From Flavobacteriaceae bacterium UBA2765 (lineage in GTDB: Bacteria; Bacteroidota; Bacteroidia; Flavobacteriales; Flavobacteriaceae), in the NCBI GenBank assembly GCA_002352665.1, contig DEIV01000044.1, positions 103,042-167,041 on the forward strand: a stretch of 64,000 nucleotides of DNA, read 5' to 3'. The notes under the pieces are model-generated. The model made no database searches. It worked only from the letters and a program-made list of their open reading frames with translations, and was not told the DNA's origin. The translations under genes were made by a program, and so were the position numbers. Of the stretch, positions 35,587 through 44,188 are shown piece by piece. The stretch's first letter is position 1; each line of letters starts with the position of its first letter.

Positions 35587-37215
35587 ATGAAGAAAGTTAC
35601 TACTTTATTTCTTTTTTTAGTTCTTCTTTTGGCCTTTAAATCTTTTGCACAGAAAGTAAAAGTAAAAAAAGGAAAGATACTAGTTGATGGTATTGAAGTG
35701 GGAATTATAGAGGATATTGATAAATCTAACATTATCTATTCGGTAAATGATTTATCTGGTAAAGAACTTTTTCTGGTTGATGTAGATATTGCTGAAGACT
35801 CAACAAGACCCTTTGAATTTAATTGGATGACTATTACCTCTAAGGATTATGCCCAAGTTAACGTTGTGGATTACAGCATGATATCTATGTCTTTGAGTCA
35901 TCGAAAAATTATTGCAGAAATCTTAACTAAGACTTATGGAATATTTTCTGCAAATGGATTAAACAGAAATAAAGTTGCAGAATTTTTCAATGAAAAAAGA
36001 ACAAGTAAGTACAAAGAAACTGCTACAGGGAACGCTAGACCTGCCATGGAAGGTTTAAATGAAGGCTTTGATGGTAAGATTAGGATAAAGGATAACAATG
36101 TTCTTTTTGATAAAAAAGTAATTGCCAAAATAGAACAAGATGATTATAAATACACCTTTTCTTCATCTAGCACTAAAGATAAGATAATTGTTGAGAATAT
36201 GTCTGCAACACTAGCAGATACAGGAGAAGAATTAAACTGGCTTAAAGTTAGTGATAATAAAGGTAGGGGTACTGAAGTGAAGATGGAGTTTTTAGCAGGT
36301 AATATGAAAGACTCTAGGGCGATTGCAATATTACTATCAGAAAAATACAATGTTATTACTGTAAATGGAATAGAAAATTTAGATGAATTTTTTAGTGTAA
36401 AAAGAAAAAACTTAACAGCAGAATATAAAATTCTATTTGAGCAAGCAAAAGAATCATATTTAAAGGAAGAAGCCCAAATAAAATATAGAATAGTGGAAAA
36501 AGGCGTAGAGTTACTAGGCAACCTAGACAGGGGAGTGATTTATAGTAAGGAAGGTTCAAAAAAATATGGAACAGTAGAAAGTATAGTTGGTATATATCCA
36601 ACTAACCCCAATTTTTTTATCAGAATTTTGGATAATAGAAATGGACAAATTGCGATCATTGAACCATTACCTGATTCTAAGGAATTTTCACTCAAAGCCT
36701 ATAACGGTAGAGTTTACAAAGTTCAAATTGAAGGGGATGCAGCTTTTAGAGCAACAAAATATTACAGATCAATTGTGATTGCATTATCTGGGAAAGGACT
36801 GGATAATGGTATTGAACTTGGTATTGAAGATGGCAAAATAAAAGATATTGAAGGTTATTACAGAATTAACAAAGAAGTAGGAAACATCTTAAATGAGCAA
36901 GGTTATGTTTTAAATTCAAAAGGAAAAAAAATCCAAGGGTTAATTACATTATATTTTAAACATATTCCTTTACCTCTTGGTGTTAAAGATTTAGAATTAA
37001 ATTACCCAACTGCTCGTGTAAATGGAAGAAAAACAGGTAACACGTTTAGATTTGCAAGAAGTATAGGTTCAGCGGGATCAACAAGAAAAGCTCGTGATGG
37101 AGCAGGATTTTGTATATTTCTAGATGGTGGTGGAGAAAAATGTTATAGGGGCAAAAAGTTAGGATCCGCAAAATATGGTTTCGTAGTAGTTGATTCCTTA
37201 GTAAATAAAAATTAA
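35587..37215 (+). CDS. Exported protein of unknown function with duplicated domains, inside the atp operon
   Basis: The protein has 542 residues with a clear signal peptide (LLLAFKSFAQ, cleavage about residue 21). I do not recognise a family. Two domains of ~110 residues repeat: about 24-138 and 164-273. The ends of the two units align well (KIIAEILTKTYGIFSANGL against RAIAILLSEKYNVITVNGI, each followed by EFF and a KR pair). A third, weaker copy may cover ~299-410. The C-terminus has a GAGFCIFLDGGGEKC segment with two cysteines that could form a disulfide. It starts 43 bases after atpH, in the same direction, and separates the b/delta genes from atpA. Nothing suggests a role in ATP synthesis; insertion into the operon is likely. 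Confidence 0.75.
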   Translation: MKKVTTLFLFLVLLLAFKSFAQKVKVKKGKILVDGIEVGIIEDIDKSNIIYSVNDLSGKELFLVDVDIAEDSTRPFEFNWMTITSKDYAQVNVVDYSMISMSLSHRKIIAEILTKTYGIFSANGLNRNKVAEFFNEKRTSKYKETATGNARPAMEGLNEGFDGKIRIKDNNVLFDKKVIAKIEQDDYKYTFSSSSTKDKIIVENMSATLADTGEELNWLKVSDNKGRGTEVKMEFLAGNMKDSRAIAILLSEKYNVITVNGIENLDEFFSVKRKNLTAEYKILFEQAKESYLKEEAQIKYRIVEKGVELLGNLDRGVIYSKEGSKKYGTVESIVGIYPTNPNFFIRILDNRNGQIAIIEPLPDSKEFSLKAYNGRVYKVQIEGDAAFRATKYYRSIVIALSGKGLDNGIELGIEDGKIKDIEGYYRINKEVGNILNEQGYVLNSKGKKIQGLITLYFKHIPLPLGVKDLELNYPTARVNGRKTGNTFRFARSIGSAGSTRKARDGAGFCIFLDGGGEKCYRGKKLGSAKYGFVVVDSLVNKN

Positions 37216-37250
37216 TATAATAAATAAGTTATGACATTTGATTACTAAAG

Positions 37251-37283
37251 TCTAATGTCTTATATCTAATATCTAACGTCTAA
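37251..37283 (+). repeat. Degenerate short tandem repeat before atpA
   Basis: Four degenerate units of TCTAAYRTCT/TATCTAA type follow each other just upstream of atpA. Such runs are seen between flavobacterial genes. It marks the right-hand junction of the extra gene between atpH and atpA. Confidence 0.5.
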
Positions 37284-37288
37284 AAAAA

Positions 37289-38866
37289 ATGGCAACAATA
37301 AATCCAGCTGAAGTATCAGCAATTTTAAAACAACAACTAGCAGATTTTGACGGTAAAGCATCTTTAGATGAAGTTGGAACTGTATTACAAGTAGGTGATG
37401 GTATTGCACGTGTATATGGCTTAGCCAACGTACAATACGGTGAATTGGTACAATTTGAAGACGGCTTAGAGGGTATGGTGCTTAATCTGGAAGATGATAA
37501 CGTTGGTGTCGTTCTCTTAGGGCATTCTAACGAGATAAAAGAAGGAAGTACCGTTAAACGTACCGAGCGAATTTCATCATTAAGAGTTGGTGAAGGTATT
37601 GTTGGTAGAGTAGTTAACACTTTAGGTCAGCCTATTGATGGAAAAGGCCCAATTGAAGGAGAAACTTTTGAAATGCCTTTAGAGCGTAAAGCTCCTGGTG
37701 TTATTTATAGAGAGCCTGTTACCGAACCATTGCAAACTGGTATTAAATCTATCGATGCCATGATCCCTGTAGGGAGAGGTCAACGTGAGCTAATTATTGG
37801 TGACCGTCAAACTGGAAAATCTACTGTAGCACTTGATACTATTTTAAATCAAAAAGAATTTTATGACGCCGGAGAGCCAGTATATTGTATCTATGTTGCC
37901 ATAGGTCAAAAAGGTTCAAATGTTGCTGCTATTGCCAATATGTTTGAAGAACGTGGTGCAATGGCTTATACAACCATTGTAGCGGCTAATGCCTCTGATC
38001 CTGCTCCGATGCAGGTTTATGCTCCAATGGCTGGTGCCGCAATTGGCGAATATTTTAGAGATACCGGTCGCCCGGCACTAATAATTTATGATGATTTATC
38101 TAAACAAGCAGTGGCTTATCGTGAAATTTCATTATTATTAAGAAGACCTCCGGGACGTGAAGCTTATCCTGGTGATGTATTTTATTTACACTCAAGATTA
38201 TTAGAAAGGTCTGCAAAAATCATTAATGATGATACTATTGCGGCTCAAATGAATGATGTACCAGATTCTTTAAAAGGAAAAGTAAAAGGTGGAGGATCTT
38301 TAACAGCTTTACCTATTATTGAAACACAAGCCGGTGATGTTTCTGCGTATATACCAACCAATGTAATTTCTATTACAGATGGTCAAATATTCTTAGAATC
38401 AGATCTTTTTAACTCTGGTGTTAGACCAGCTATTAATGTTGGTATATCTGTATCTCGTGTGGGAGGTAATGCACAGATAAAATCAATGAAAAAAGTATCT
38501 GGTACCTTAAAACTAGATCAAGCTCAATACCGTGAATTAGAAGCATTTGCAAAATTTGGTTCTGATTTAGATGCTGCTACTATGAATGTAATTGAAAAAG
38601 GTAAACGTAATGTTGAGATTTTAAAACAAGCTCAAAACGATCCGTTTACTGTTGAAAATCAGGTGGCTATTATCTATGCAGGTTCTAAAAATTTATTGAA
38701 AAATGTTCCTGTTGAACAGGTTAAAGAATTTGAAAAGGAGTATTTATCATATTTAAATGCCAAACATAAAGATGTTTTAGCAACCTTAAAATCAGGTAAA
38801 TTAACTGATGAAGCAATTGCGGTTTTAGAAAATACTGCTAAAGAATTATCGGCAAAATATAATTAA
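37289..38866 (+). CDS. atpA: ATP synthase F1 subunit alpha
   Basis: This is the non-catalytic nucleotide-binding subunit of F1, 525 residues. The P-loop [15 protein letters not shown] and the alpha signature [14 protein letters not shown] are intact, with the N-terminal beta-barrel ([19 protein letters not shown]) in place. It is separated from atpH by the exported unknown gene and from atpG by an inverted-repeat element. atpD and atpC are absent from the window, which is common in this phylum because they form a separate operon. Confidence 0.97.
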   Translation: MATINPAEVSAILKQQLADFDGKASLDEVGTVLQVGDGIARVYGLANVQYGELVQFEDGLEGMVLNLEDDNVGVVLLGHSNEIKEGSTVKRTERISSLRVGEGIVGRVVNTLGQPIDGKGPIEGETFEMPLERKAPGVIYREPVTEPLQTGIKSIDAMIPVGRGQRELIIGDRQTGKSTVALDTILNQKEFYDAGEPVYCIYVAIGQKGSNVAAIANMFEERGAMAYTTIVAANASDPAPMQVYAPMAGAAIGEYFRDTGRPALIIYDDLSKQAVAYREISLLLRRPPGREAYPGDVFYLHSRLLERSAKIINDDTIAAQMNDVPDSLKGKVKGGGSLTALPIIETQAGDVSAYIPTNVISITDGQIFLESDLFNSGVRPAINVGISVSRVGGNAQIKSMKKVSGTLKLDQAQYRELEAFAKFGSDLDAATMNVIEKGKRNVEILKQAQNDPFTVENQVAIIYAGSKNLLKNVPVEQVKEFEKEYLSYLNAKHKDVLATLKSGKLTDEAIAVLENTAKELSAKYN

Positions 38867-38868
38867 TC

Positions 38869-38945
38869 TTGTCATTCCTGCGAAGGCAGGAATCTCATAA
38901 TTTGAAACTAAAAGGCTAAGATTCCTGCCTTCGCAGGAATGACAA
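38869..38945. repeat. 27-bp perfect inverted repeat (REPIN-like) between atpA and atpG
   Basis: Arms 38869-38895 and 38919-38945 are exact reverse complements with a 23-base spacer. Each arm also folds alone (ATTCCTGC and GCAGGAAT around a 4-base loop), so the element can form either two small hairpins or one long one. The GTCATTCCTGCGAAGGCAGG motif is more GC-rich than its surroundings and is of the type known as dispersed intergenic repeats. No nearby transposase is present. Confidence 0.8.
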
Positions 38946-38955
38946 AAAAAGAAGA

Positions 38956-39816
38956 ATGGCAAACTTAAAAGAAATACGTAACAGAATTGCATCGATAGGA
39001 TCAACTATGCAGATTACCAGTGCCATGAAAATGGTTTCTGCTGCTAAGTTAAAAAAAGCCCAAGATGCCATCACTGAAATGCGTCCATATTCAAATAAGT
39101 TAACTGAATTATTACAAAGCTTAAGTGCTACCTTAGAAGGTGATGTTGGTAGCGTTTACGCACAAAAAAGAGAAGTTAACAAAGTGTTAATAGTGGCTAT
39201 AACCTCTAACAGAGGACTTTGCGGTGCATTTAATTCAACAGTAATCAAAAAATCTATTGACCTTATTAATAATGTATATGCAGGTAAACAAGTAGATGTG
39301 TTTACTATAGGTAAGAAAGCAAATGATCTCTTGTCTAAAGAACATAACGTTGTTGCCAATAAGAGTGAATTATTTGATGATTTAACTTTTGACAATACAG
39401 CCGTAATAGCTAATGAATTAATGGAGTTATATGCAAATGAAACCTATGATAGCATTGAAATTGTTTATAATAAATTCAAAAATGCAGCAACACAGATAAC
39501 AACACATGAGCAATTTTTGCCAATAGTGGCTGCAAGCAGCGAACAAAAAAGTAATATAGATTATATTTTTGAACCTTCTAAATTGGAAATTATTGAAGGA
39601 TTAATTCCTAAATCATTAAAAACCCAATTGTATAAGGCAGTCAGAGATTCTTTTGCATCTGAACATGGTGCAAGAATGACAGCAATGCATAAAGCAACAG
39701 ATAATGCAACAGAGCTTCGTGATGATTTGACTTTAATATACAATAAAGCCCGTCAAGCTTCAATTACCAATGAAATTCTTGAGATAGTAGGTGGTGCGGA
39801 AGCTTTGAATAATTAA
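38956..39816 (+). CDS. atpG: ATP synthase F1 subunit gamma
   Basis: This is the central rotor-shaft subunit, 286 residues. The N-terminal coiled coil (KEIRNRIASIGSTMQITSAMKMVSAAKLKKAQ, quoted only in part: STMQITSAMKMVSAAKL) and the C-terminal signature EHGARMTAMHKATDNA are both intact. It begins 10 bases after the inverted-repeat element and is the last gene of the operon, followed by an intrinsic terminator. Confidence 0.96.
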   Translation: MANLKEIRNRIASIGSTMQITSAMKMVSAAKLKKAQDAITEMRPYSNKLTELLQSLSATLEGDVGSVYAQKREVNKVLIVAITSNRGLCGAFNSTVIKKSIDLINNVYAGKQVDVFTIGKKANDLLSKEHNVVANKSELFDDLTFDNTAVIANELMELYANETYDSIEIVYNKFKNAATQITTHEQFLPIVAASSEQKSNIDYIFEPSKLEIIEGLIPKSLKTQLYKAVRDSFASEHGARMTAMHKATDNATELRDDLTLIYNKARQASITNEILEIVGGAEALNN

Positions 39817-39881
39817 TAACCTTTCCCCAACCTGGCAAAAGGTAAAGTCAAGTTGTTATTGAAACCCTTAAAAGCATAAAT

Positions 39882-39914
39882 ACCCAAAGTTTTAATACCT
39901 TTGGGTGTTTTTAT
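39882..39914 (+). terminator. Intrinsic terminator of the ATP synthase operon
   Basis: Arms ACCCAAAG (39882-39889) and CTTTGGGT (39899-39906) pair perfectly around a 9-base loop and are followed by GTTTTTATTT. It lies 66 bases after the atpG stop. Confidence 0.8.
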
Positions 39915-39930
39915 TTATACACCAATCTTA

Positions 39931-40869
39931 ATGAAAGTATTACTTCTAGACAGCAATCATCCTATTTTAAAAAAAGGCTTAGAGAATTTAGGTTTTACTT
40001 GTGATGAAGATTTTTACGCGTCAAAAGAAGTAATTGAAAAAAAGATTCTCAAGTATGACGGTATTGTCATAAGAAGTAGATTCTCTATTGATAAAACTTT
40101 TTTTGATAAAGCGTCAAACTTAAAATTTATTGCACGTGTAGGAGCAGGATTAGAAAATATCGATATTAAATATGCAGAAGAAAAAGGCATTCATTTAATT
40201 GCTGCACCCGAAGGCAATAGAAATGCTGTTGGAGAACATACTTTAGCAATGATTCTGTCTCTTTTTAATAAACTAAATAAAGCCGATAGCGAAGTTCGAC
40301 AAGGAAAATGGTTACGTGAAGAAAACAGAGGAGTTGAGCTTGATGGCAAGACGGTAGGAATCATTGGGTATGGAAATATGGGTAAGGCCTTTGCTAAAAA
40401 ATTAAAAGGTTTTGATGTTACTGTACTCTGCTATGATATTAAGCCTAATTTAGGAGATGAGAATGCAAAACAAGTATCACTCAAAGAATTTCAGCAAAGG
40501 GTAAATATTGTAAGTTTACATACACCGGAAACACCACTGACCATTAATATGGTCAATACTCAGTTTATAGATACATTTATACATCCCTTTTGGATATTTA
40601 ACACCGGTAGAGGAAAAAGTATTGTTACCAAAGATTTGGTTAAAGCATTAAGGTCGGGTCAAATTCTCGGTGCTGGCCTAGATGTATTAGAATATGAAAA
40701 ATCGTCATTTGAAAATTTGTTTTTAAAGGATAACATCCCTCCGGCATTTAAATATTTAATTAATGCTGATAATGTTTTATTATCTCCTCATGTTGCCGGC
40801 TGGACGAAAGAAAGCAAAGAAAAATTGGCACAAACTATAGTTGATAAAGTCAAGGAAAAAATTTACTAA
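39931..40869 (+). CDS. D-2-hydroxyacid dehydrogenase (NAD-dependent, SerA-like)
   Basis: The protein has 312 residues from the ATG at 39931; an in-frame TTG at 39901 is rejected because it lies in the terminator stem of the preceding operon. The NAD-binding fold GIIGYGNMGKAFAKKLKGF and the family's catalytic residues are present: Arg near NTGRGKSIV, Glu in the GLDVLEYE part, and His in LLSPHVAGWTKES. The substrate-binding part includes GAGLENIDIKYAEEKGI. A 3-phosphoglycerate-type or other hydroxyacid substrate is possible; the ACT domain of full SerA is missing. Cytosolic. Confidence 0.88.
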   Translation: MKVLLLDSNHPILKKGLENLGFTCDEDFYASKEVIEKKILKYDGIVIRSRFSIDKTFFDKASNLKFIARVGAGLENIDIKYAEEKGIHLIAAPEGNRNAVGEHTLAMILSLFNKLNKADSEVRQGKWLREENRGVELDGKTVGIIGYGNMGKAFAKKLKGFDVTVLCYDIKPNLGDENAKQVSLKEFQQRVNIVSLHTPETPLTINMVNTQFIDTFIHPFWIFNTGRGKSIVTKDLVKALRSGQILGAGLDVLEYEKSSFENLFLKDNIPPAFKYLINADNVLLSPHVAGWTKESKEKLAQTIVDKVKEKIY

Positions 40870-40878
40870 CTTGCCACA

Positions 40879-41295
40879 ATGAAACGTACAATTCTTGTTT
40901 TTGGACTTTTAATTTCAGCTTTGTTAGTACTTTTCGAAATTAGTAAACGGATCTATCTTTCAGGTAATACCTCCTTCGAAATTATTATTGCTGTAATTGC
41001 ATTAGTATTCTTTTTTATTGGTATTTATATCAACAAAAAAAGTTTAAATAAAAAACCCCAGATTGCAAAAGAGGTAAATCATAAAAAAATTAAAGAGCTG
41101 AATATAAGTAATCGTGAATACGAAGTATTATGCGAAATTGCTAGAGGATTATCTAACCAAGAAATTGCCAACAAACTATTTGTCTCTCAAAGTACCATAA
41201 AAACACATGTATCTAATATTCTAGTCAAGCTAAATGCCAAACGTAGAACTCAGGCAATACAAATATCTAAAGAACTTCAATTACTCCCATTTTAA
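40879..41295 (+). CDS. Membrane-anchored LuxR-type transcriptional regulator
   Basis: The protein has 138 residues. Two membrane helices fill about residues 5-22 and 33-50. A basic linker leads to a LuxR/FixJ helix-turn-helix (about 72-130): LSNQEIANKLFVSQSTIKTHVSNIL is the recognition region (quoted here across the helix: SQSTIKTHVSNILVKL). It has no receiver domain. This small two-helix plus HTH layout is common in flavobacteria. It begins 9 bases after the dehydrogenase gene. Being tethered to the membrane, it would need DNA to come to it or be released by proteolysis. Confidence 0.85.
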   Translation: MKRTILVFGLLISALLVLFEISKRIYLSGNTSFEIIIAVIALVFFFIGIYINKKSLNKKPQIAKEVNHKKIKELNISNREYEVLCEIARGLSNQEIANKLFVSQSTIKTHVSNILVKLNAKRRTQAIQISKELQLLPF

Positions 41296-41360
41296 CACTT
41301 TTAACCTAAGTTCGTAGATTTTTGGTACTTTAGTATGAATCAAATTAGAGTTTCTAACTG

Positions 41361-41368
41361 TAGATTTG
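41361..41368 (+). promoter_or_regulatory. -7 element (TAGATTTG) for the DUF4199 gene
   Basis: TAGATTTG matches TAnnTTTG exactly, 22 bases before the start codon at 41391. No TTG stands at the typical distance upstream. Confidence 0.5.
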
Positions 41369-41390
41369 TACCAACTAAACTTTATCAAAT

Positions 41391-41903
41391 ATGAAAAATA
41401 CAGTTTTACGCTATGGAACATGGAGTGCTTTAAGCATTTTTATTTTATTTATAATCAGTTCACTATTATTAAAAAACTTAGATTTTACCACGCAAGAAAT
41501 TTATGGTTATGCTAGCATAGTCGTTTCTTTATTATTTGTTTTTTTTGGTATTAAACATTTTAGAGATACCAAAAATCATGGGATACTCTCCATTGGTAAA
41601 GGATTAGTAATTGGTCTAATAATCACCTTGTTCGCATCAATAACCTTTGGTATATATAATGTTGTATATGTTGAATACATTGACCCAAATTTCATGACAG
41701 ATTATTACAATCACTCCGTAGAACAGGTTAGTAAAACTTTATCAGGAGCTGAACTTCAAGCTAAATTAAAGCAAATGGAAGATGAAAAAAATTTGTTCGC
41801 AAACCCTTTTATGAATTTTTCCCTTATGTTTTTAACCGTATTTATGATTGGACTTATAATTTCCTTAATCTCAACTTTAATTTTACATCGTAAACAAAAC
41901 TAA
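41391..41903 (+). CDS. DUF4199 domain membrane protein
   Basis: The protein has 170 residues with four membrane segments. The layout fits DUF4199: a first helix near the N-terminus, a second near residue 40, a third with GLVIGLIITLFASITFGIYN, a soluble part containing the PNFMTDYYNH stretch and charged helices, and a final helix near the C-terminus. Function unknown. It starts a run of three small genes (DUF4199, DUF1801, VOC) spaced by 5 bases and a 4-base overlap. Confidence 0.82.
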   Translation: MKNTVLRYGTWSALSIFILFIISSLLLKNLDFTTQEIYGYASIVVSLLFVFFGIKHFRDTKNHGILSIGKGLVIGLIITLFASITFGIYNVVYVEYIDPNFMTDYYNHSVEQVSKTLSGAELQAKLKQMEDEKNLFANPFMNFSLMFLTVFMIGLIISLISTLILHRKQN

Positions 41904-41908
41904 CAATT

Positions 41909-42373
41909 ATGCAATATGACGCTAAATCAGTAGATGATTATATTCATCAAATTCCTAAAGAAAGAAAAGACCCAATAAGTAAATTAAGACGCGTTATTTT
42001 AGAGAACCTTCCTAAAGGATTTGAAGAAGGCATTAACTATAAAATGATTGGCTATTATGTACCGCATTCTTTATATCCTGATGGGTATCATTGTGATACA
42101 ACATTACCATTACCATTTATGAATTTAGCTTCACAAAAGAATTTTATTGCAGTATATCATAGTGGTATTTATACAGATAGAAAAATAATGGATTGGTTCG
42201 TAAAAGAATTTCCTAAATATAGTACACGAAAATTAGACATGGGGAAAAGCTGTATCCGATTTAAAAATATTGATGATATTCCTTATGATCTTATCGGAAA
42301 ATTAGCTTCAAAAATGACACCAGAAGAATGGATTGAAACCTATGAAAATGCACTTAAAAATAACAAAAAATGA
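41909..42373 (+). CDS. DUF1801 (YdhG/YjbR-like) domain protein
   Basis: The protein has 154 residues and no signal. The DUF1801 pattern is visible: VDDYIHQIPKERKDPISKLR at the start, EEGINYKMIGYYVP in the middle, and KSCIRFKNIDDIPYDLIGKL near the end. Members have an alpha/beta fold also seen in the YdhG/iron-chaperone group; their function is not firmly known. Its stop overlaps the start of the VOC gene by 4 bases (ATGA), so the two are coupled. Confidence 0.85.
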   Translation: MQYDAKSVDDYIHQIPKERKDPISKLRRVILENLPKGFEEGINYKMIGYYVPHSLYPDGYHCDTTLPLPFMNLASQKNFIAVYHSGIYTDRKIMDWFVKEFPKYSTRKLDMGKSCIRFKNIDDIPYDLIGKLASKMTPEEWIETYENALKNNKK

Positions 42374-42756
42374 AAAAAAGAGTAACTGGTATTGGTGGAC
42401 TTTTCTTCAAAACAGAAGATCCAAGCACAACAAAAGATTGGTATAATAAGCATTTGGGTTTTAATACAGATGATTGGGGATGTACTTTTTGGTGGAAAGA
42501 CAAAGAAGGTAATGACAGCTCGACACAATGGAGCCCGTTCAAAAAAGAAACTACTTATTTTGAGCCTTCAAAAAAGGACTTTATGTTTAATTATAGAGTT
42601 GAAAATTTAATTGAATTGTTAGCTGCTCTTAAAAAAGAAGGGGTTACAGTTATAGATAAAATTGAGGAACATGATTATGGTAAATTTGGTTGGATATTAG
42701 ATTTAGACGGGAATAAAATCGAATTATGGGAACCTAAAGATGCTGCTTTCTTGTAA
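42370..42756 (+). CDS. VOC superfamily (glyoxalase-like) protein
   Basis: The protein has 128 residues. The vicinal-oxygen-chelate fold is indicated by the two beta-alpha-beta units: TGIGGLFFKTEDPSTTKDWYNKHLG at the start (part shown: FFKTEDPSTTKDWYNKH), and GKFGWILDLDGNKIELWEP near the end, which supplies the usual Glu metal ligand. The enzyme may be a glyoxalase-like or resistance-type protein; the substrate is not readable. It overlaps the DUF1801 gene by 4 bases and is convergent with the peptidase gene 2 bases away. Confidence 0.88.
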   Translation: MKKRVTGIGGLFFKTEDPSTTKDWYNKHLGFNTDDWGCTFWWKDKEGNDSSTQWSPFKKETTYFEPSKKDFMFNYRVENLIELLAALKKEGVTVIDKIEEHDYGKFGWILDLDGNKIELWEPKDAAFL

Positions 42757-42758
42757 TT

Positions 42759-43517
42759 TTAAGCAGAAGGCTTAGATGACATTTTTAAGGTATCTAAATT
42801 TAACATTAGTTTTACCATATTATAAACTTCCGGTAGTTTTTTATTAAACTCATGTGGAGTTTCAAAAAAGTGTTCTACCAAAACCGATAAAAACTCAAAC
42901 TTATTTTTAAAGCCGTATGACCTTAAATAACCTGATTTAACAATTTTTCGTTGTAACTTTTTATCTTTTAATTTTTCTAATAGGGTTGAAAAGTGATCTA
43001 AAAATACAACAGATGTAAAACTTTTGTCTCTTAAAAAACTAAAATGCATCGCATGTGTCAATTCATGTAAACCTAAATTCAAATTATTATCCTCTACTTC
43101 TACACCTTCTAAAAAATTATCCCAAGAAAAAACTATAGTTCCTAATCTAGGATTGGTTTCTCCCTGATGACGTTTTTTTGTTACTTTAGATAAATAATTT
43201 TTAGGATAAATAATAATATTTTCAAATTGAGAAAATAGATACCTCCTCATACCAAAAGTGAGCATTACCGCAGTAGAAGCAATTAATAGCTCCATTTTTT
43301 TAGTAACCACTACTCCACTTCTTCCAATAAAATTATGTGACTTGATAAATCTTAAAACCCGATGTTCAAAATAACGTTTATCTATAATTGACAAATTATT
43401 ATAAAAAGAGAAATTATCACGTATAATAGCTTTTTGAGCCCCATACATAACATTAGGAAACATCACAAAACGAGTCAGGTTGGCCGACCCAAATACAAGG
43501 CTTACAAGTTCTATCAA
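42759..43517 (-). CDS. MtfA-like zinc-dependent peptidase (M90)
   Basis: The protein has 252 residues. The zinc motif HELTH lies at 151-155 within NLGLHELTHAMHFS, and a basic-hydrophobic N-terminal region precedes the catalytic domain. The length and the FSWDNFLEGVEVEDNN stretch before the motif fit the MtfA (M90) family, whose E. coli member responds to the glucose repressor Mlc; that link is not implied here. It is convergent with the VOC gene and followed at 140 bases by the CBS-domain gene in the same direction. Confidence 0.82.
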   Translation of the reverse strand: MIELVSLVFGSANLTRFVMFPNVMYGAQKAIIRDNFSFYNNLSIIDKRYFEHRVLRFIKSHNFIGRSGVVVTKKMELLIASTAVMLTFGMRRYLFSQFENIIIYPKNYLSKVTKKRHQGETNPRLGTIVFSWDNFLEGVEVEDNNLNLGLHELTHAMHFSFLRDKSFTSVVFLDHFSTLLEKLKDKKLQRKIVKSGYLRSYGFKNKFEFLSVLVEHFFETPHEFNKKLPEVYNMVKLMLNLDTLKMSSKPSA

Positions 43518-43657
43518 AACGGGTTATTTTTTTTAGCAATTTTCTCTATAATTGACAGTAAAAGACTGCCAATACTTAAAGATTTGTTTCTTTTCTAGGG
43601 CTATATTACAACTAATTTTACGATAAATTAAGCTTATTAGTAAAAATTTTGCATTTA

Positions 43658-44074
43658 TCAATACAAGTCAATCAAATAATTTAACAAATCTGTAGTGGTA
43701 ACAATACCTACCAATTTTTCATTATCTACTACCGGTAAAGCGTGAAATTCTTTTGATGCTAACAATGCTGCCACCTCCTTTATTATTGTATTTGATGATA
43801 CTTTTATAGGACTATTGGCCATAATCTGACCAACTGACAACATATTATAAATGGAAGTATCTACAGTTTCATCGTCTCCATAAGAATCCACAAAACTAAT
43901 ACGCGATAGATCAGTTAAACTCAACATACCCATAATCTTATCATCTTTTACTACAGGAATATGTCTAATTTTATATTCCTTAAATAACTTTTCGGCGGTA
44001 TATAGACTATCTCTCAAACCAATAGTTACTACCTTTTTTGTCATGATATTCGATATAGGTTCCTTTTTTTTCAT
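43658..44074 (-). CDS. Tandem CBS-domain protein
   Basis: The protein has 138 residues made almost entirely of two CBS domains: SNIMTKKVVTIGLRDSLYTAE to SLTDLSRI in the first half and QIMANSPIKVSSNTIIKE to TTTDLLNYL in the second. A CBS pair usually binds adenosine ligands such as AMP, ATP or SAM and controls partner proteins. No catalytic domain is attached. It stands alone with no clear neighbour-based role. Confidence 0.9.
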   Translation of the reverse strand: MKKKEPISNIMTKKVVTIGLRDSLYTAEKLFKEYKIRHIPVVKDDKIMGMLSLTDLSRISFVDSYGDDETVDTSIYNMLSVGQIMANSPIKVSSNTIIKEVAALLASKEFHALPVVDNEKLVGIVTTTDLLNYLIDLY

Positions 44075-44188
44075 GATTTTAGCCTTAAAAATATTAATAG
44101 CTAAATTTCAAAAAAAATAATCATAATAAATATGATAAAAATCAGTAAAAACTTTATTCATATTAATTAGAAAGGAATAATTATATAT

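Noticed and set aside
36392..36601. Minus-strand open frames inside the exported gene between atpH and atpA
   Set aside because: They are shadow frames of a well-supported plus-strand gene.
37251..37283. Short repeats before atpA as a CRISPR array
   Set aside because: Units are about 10 bases, degenerate, without spacers, and no cas gene is near.
39901..39930. TTG start for the hydroxyacid dehydrogenase
   Set aside because: It lies in the terminator hairpin of the atp operon; the ATG at 39931 gives the usual N-terminus.
42744..42770. Hairpin CTGCTT/AAGCAG across the convergent VOC and peptidase stops as a bidirectional terminator
   Set aside because: Only six base pairs with a long loop and no T-run on either side.
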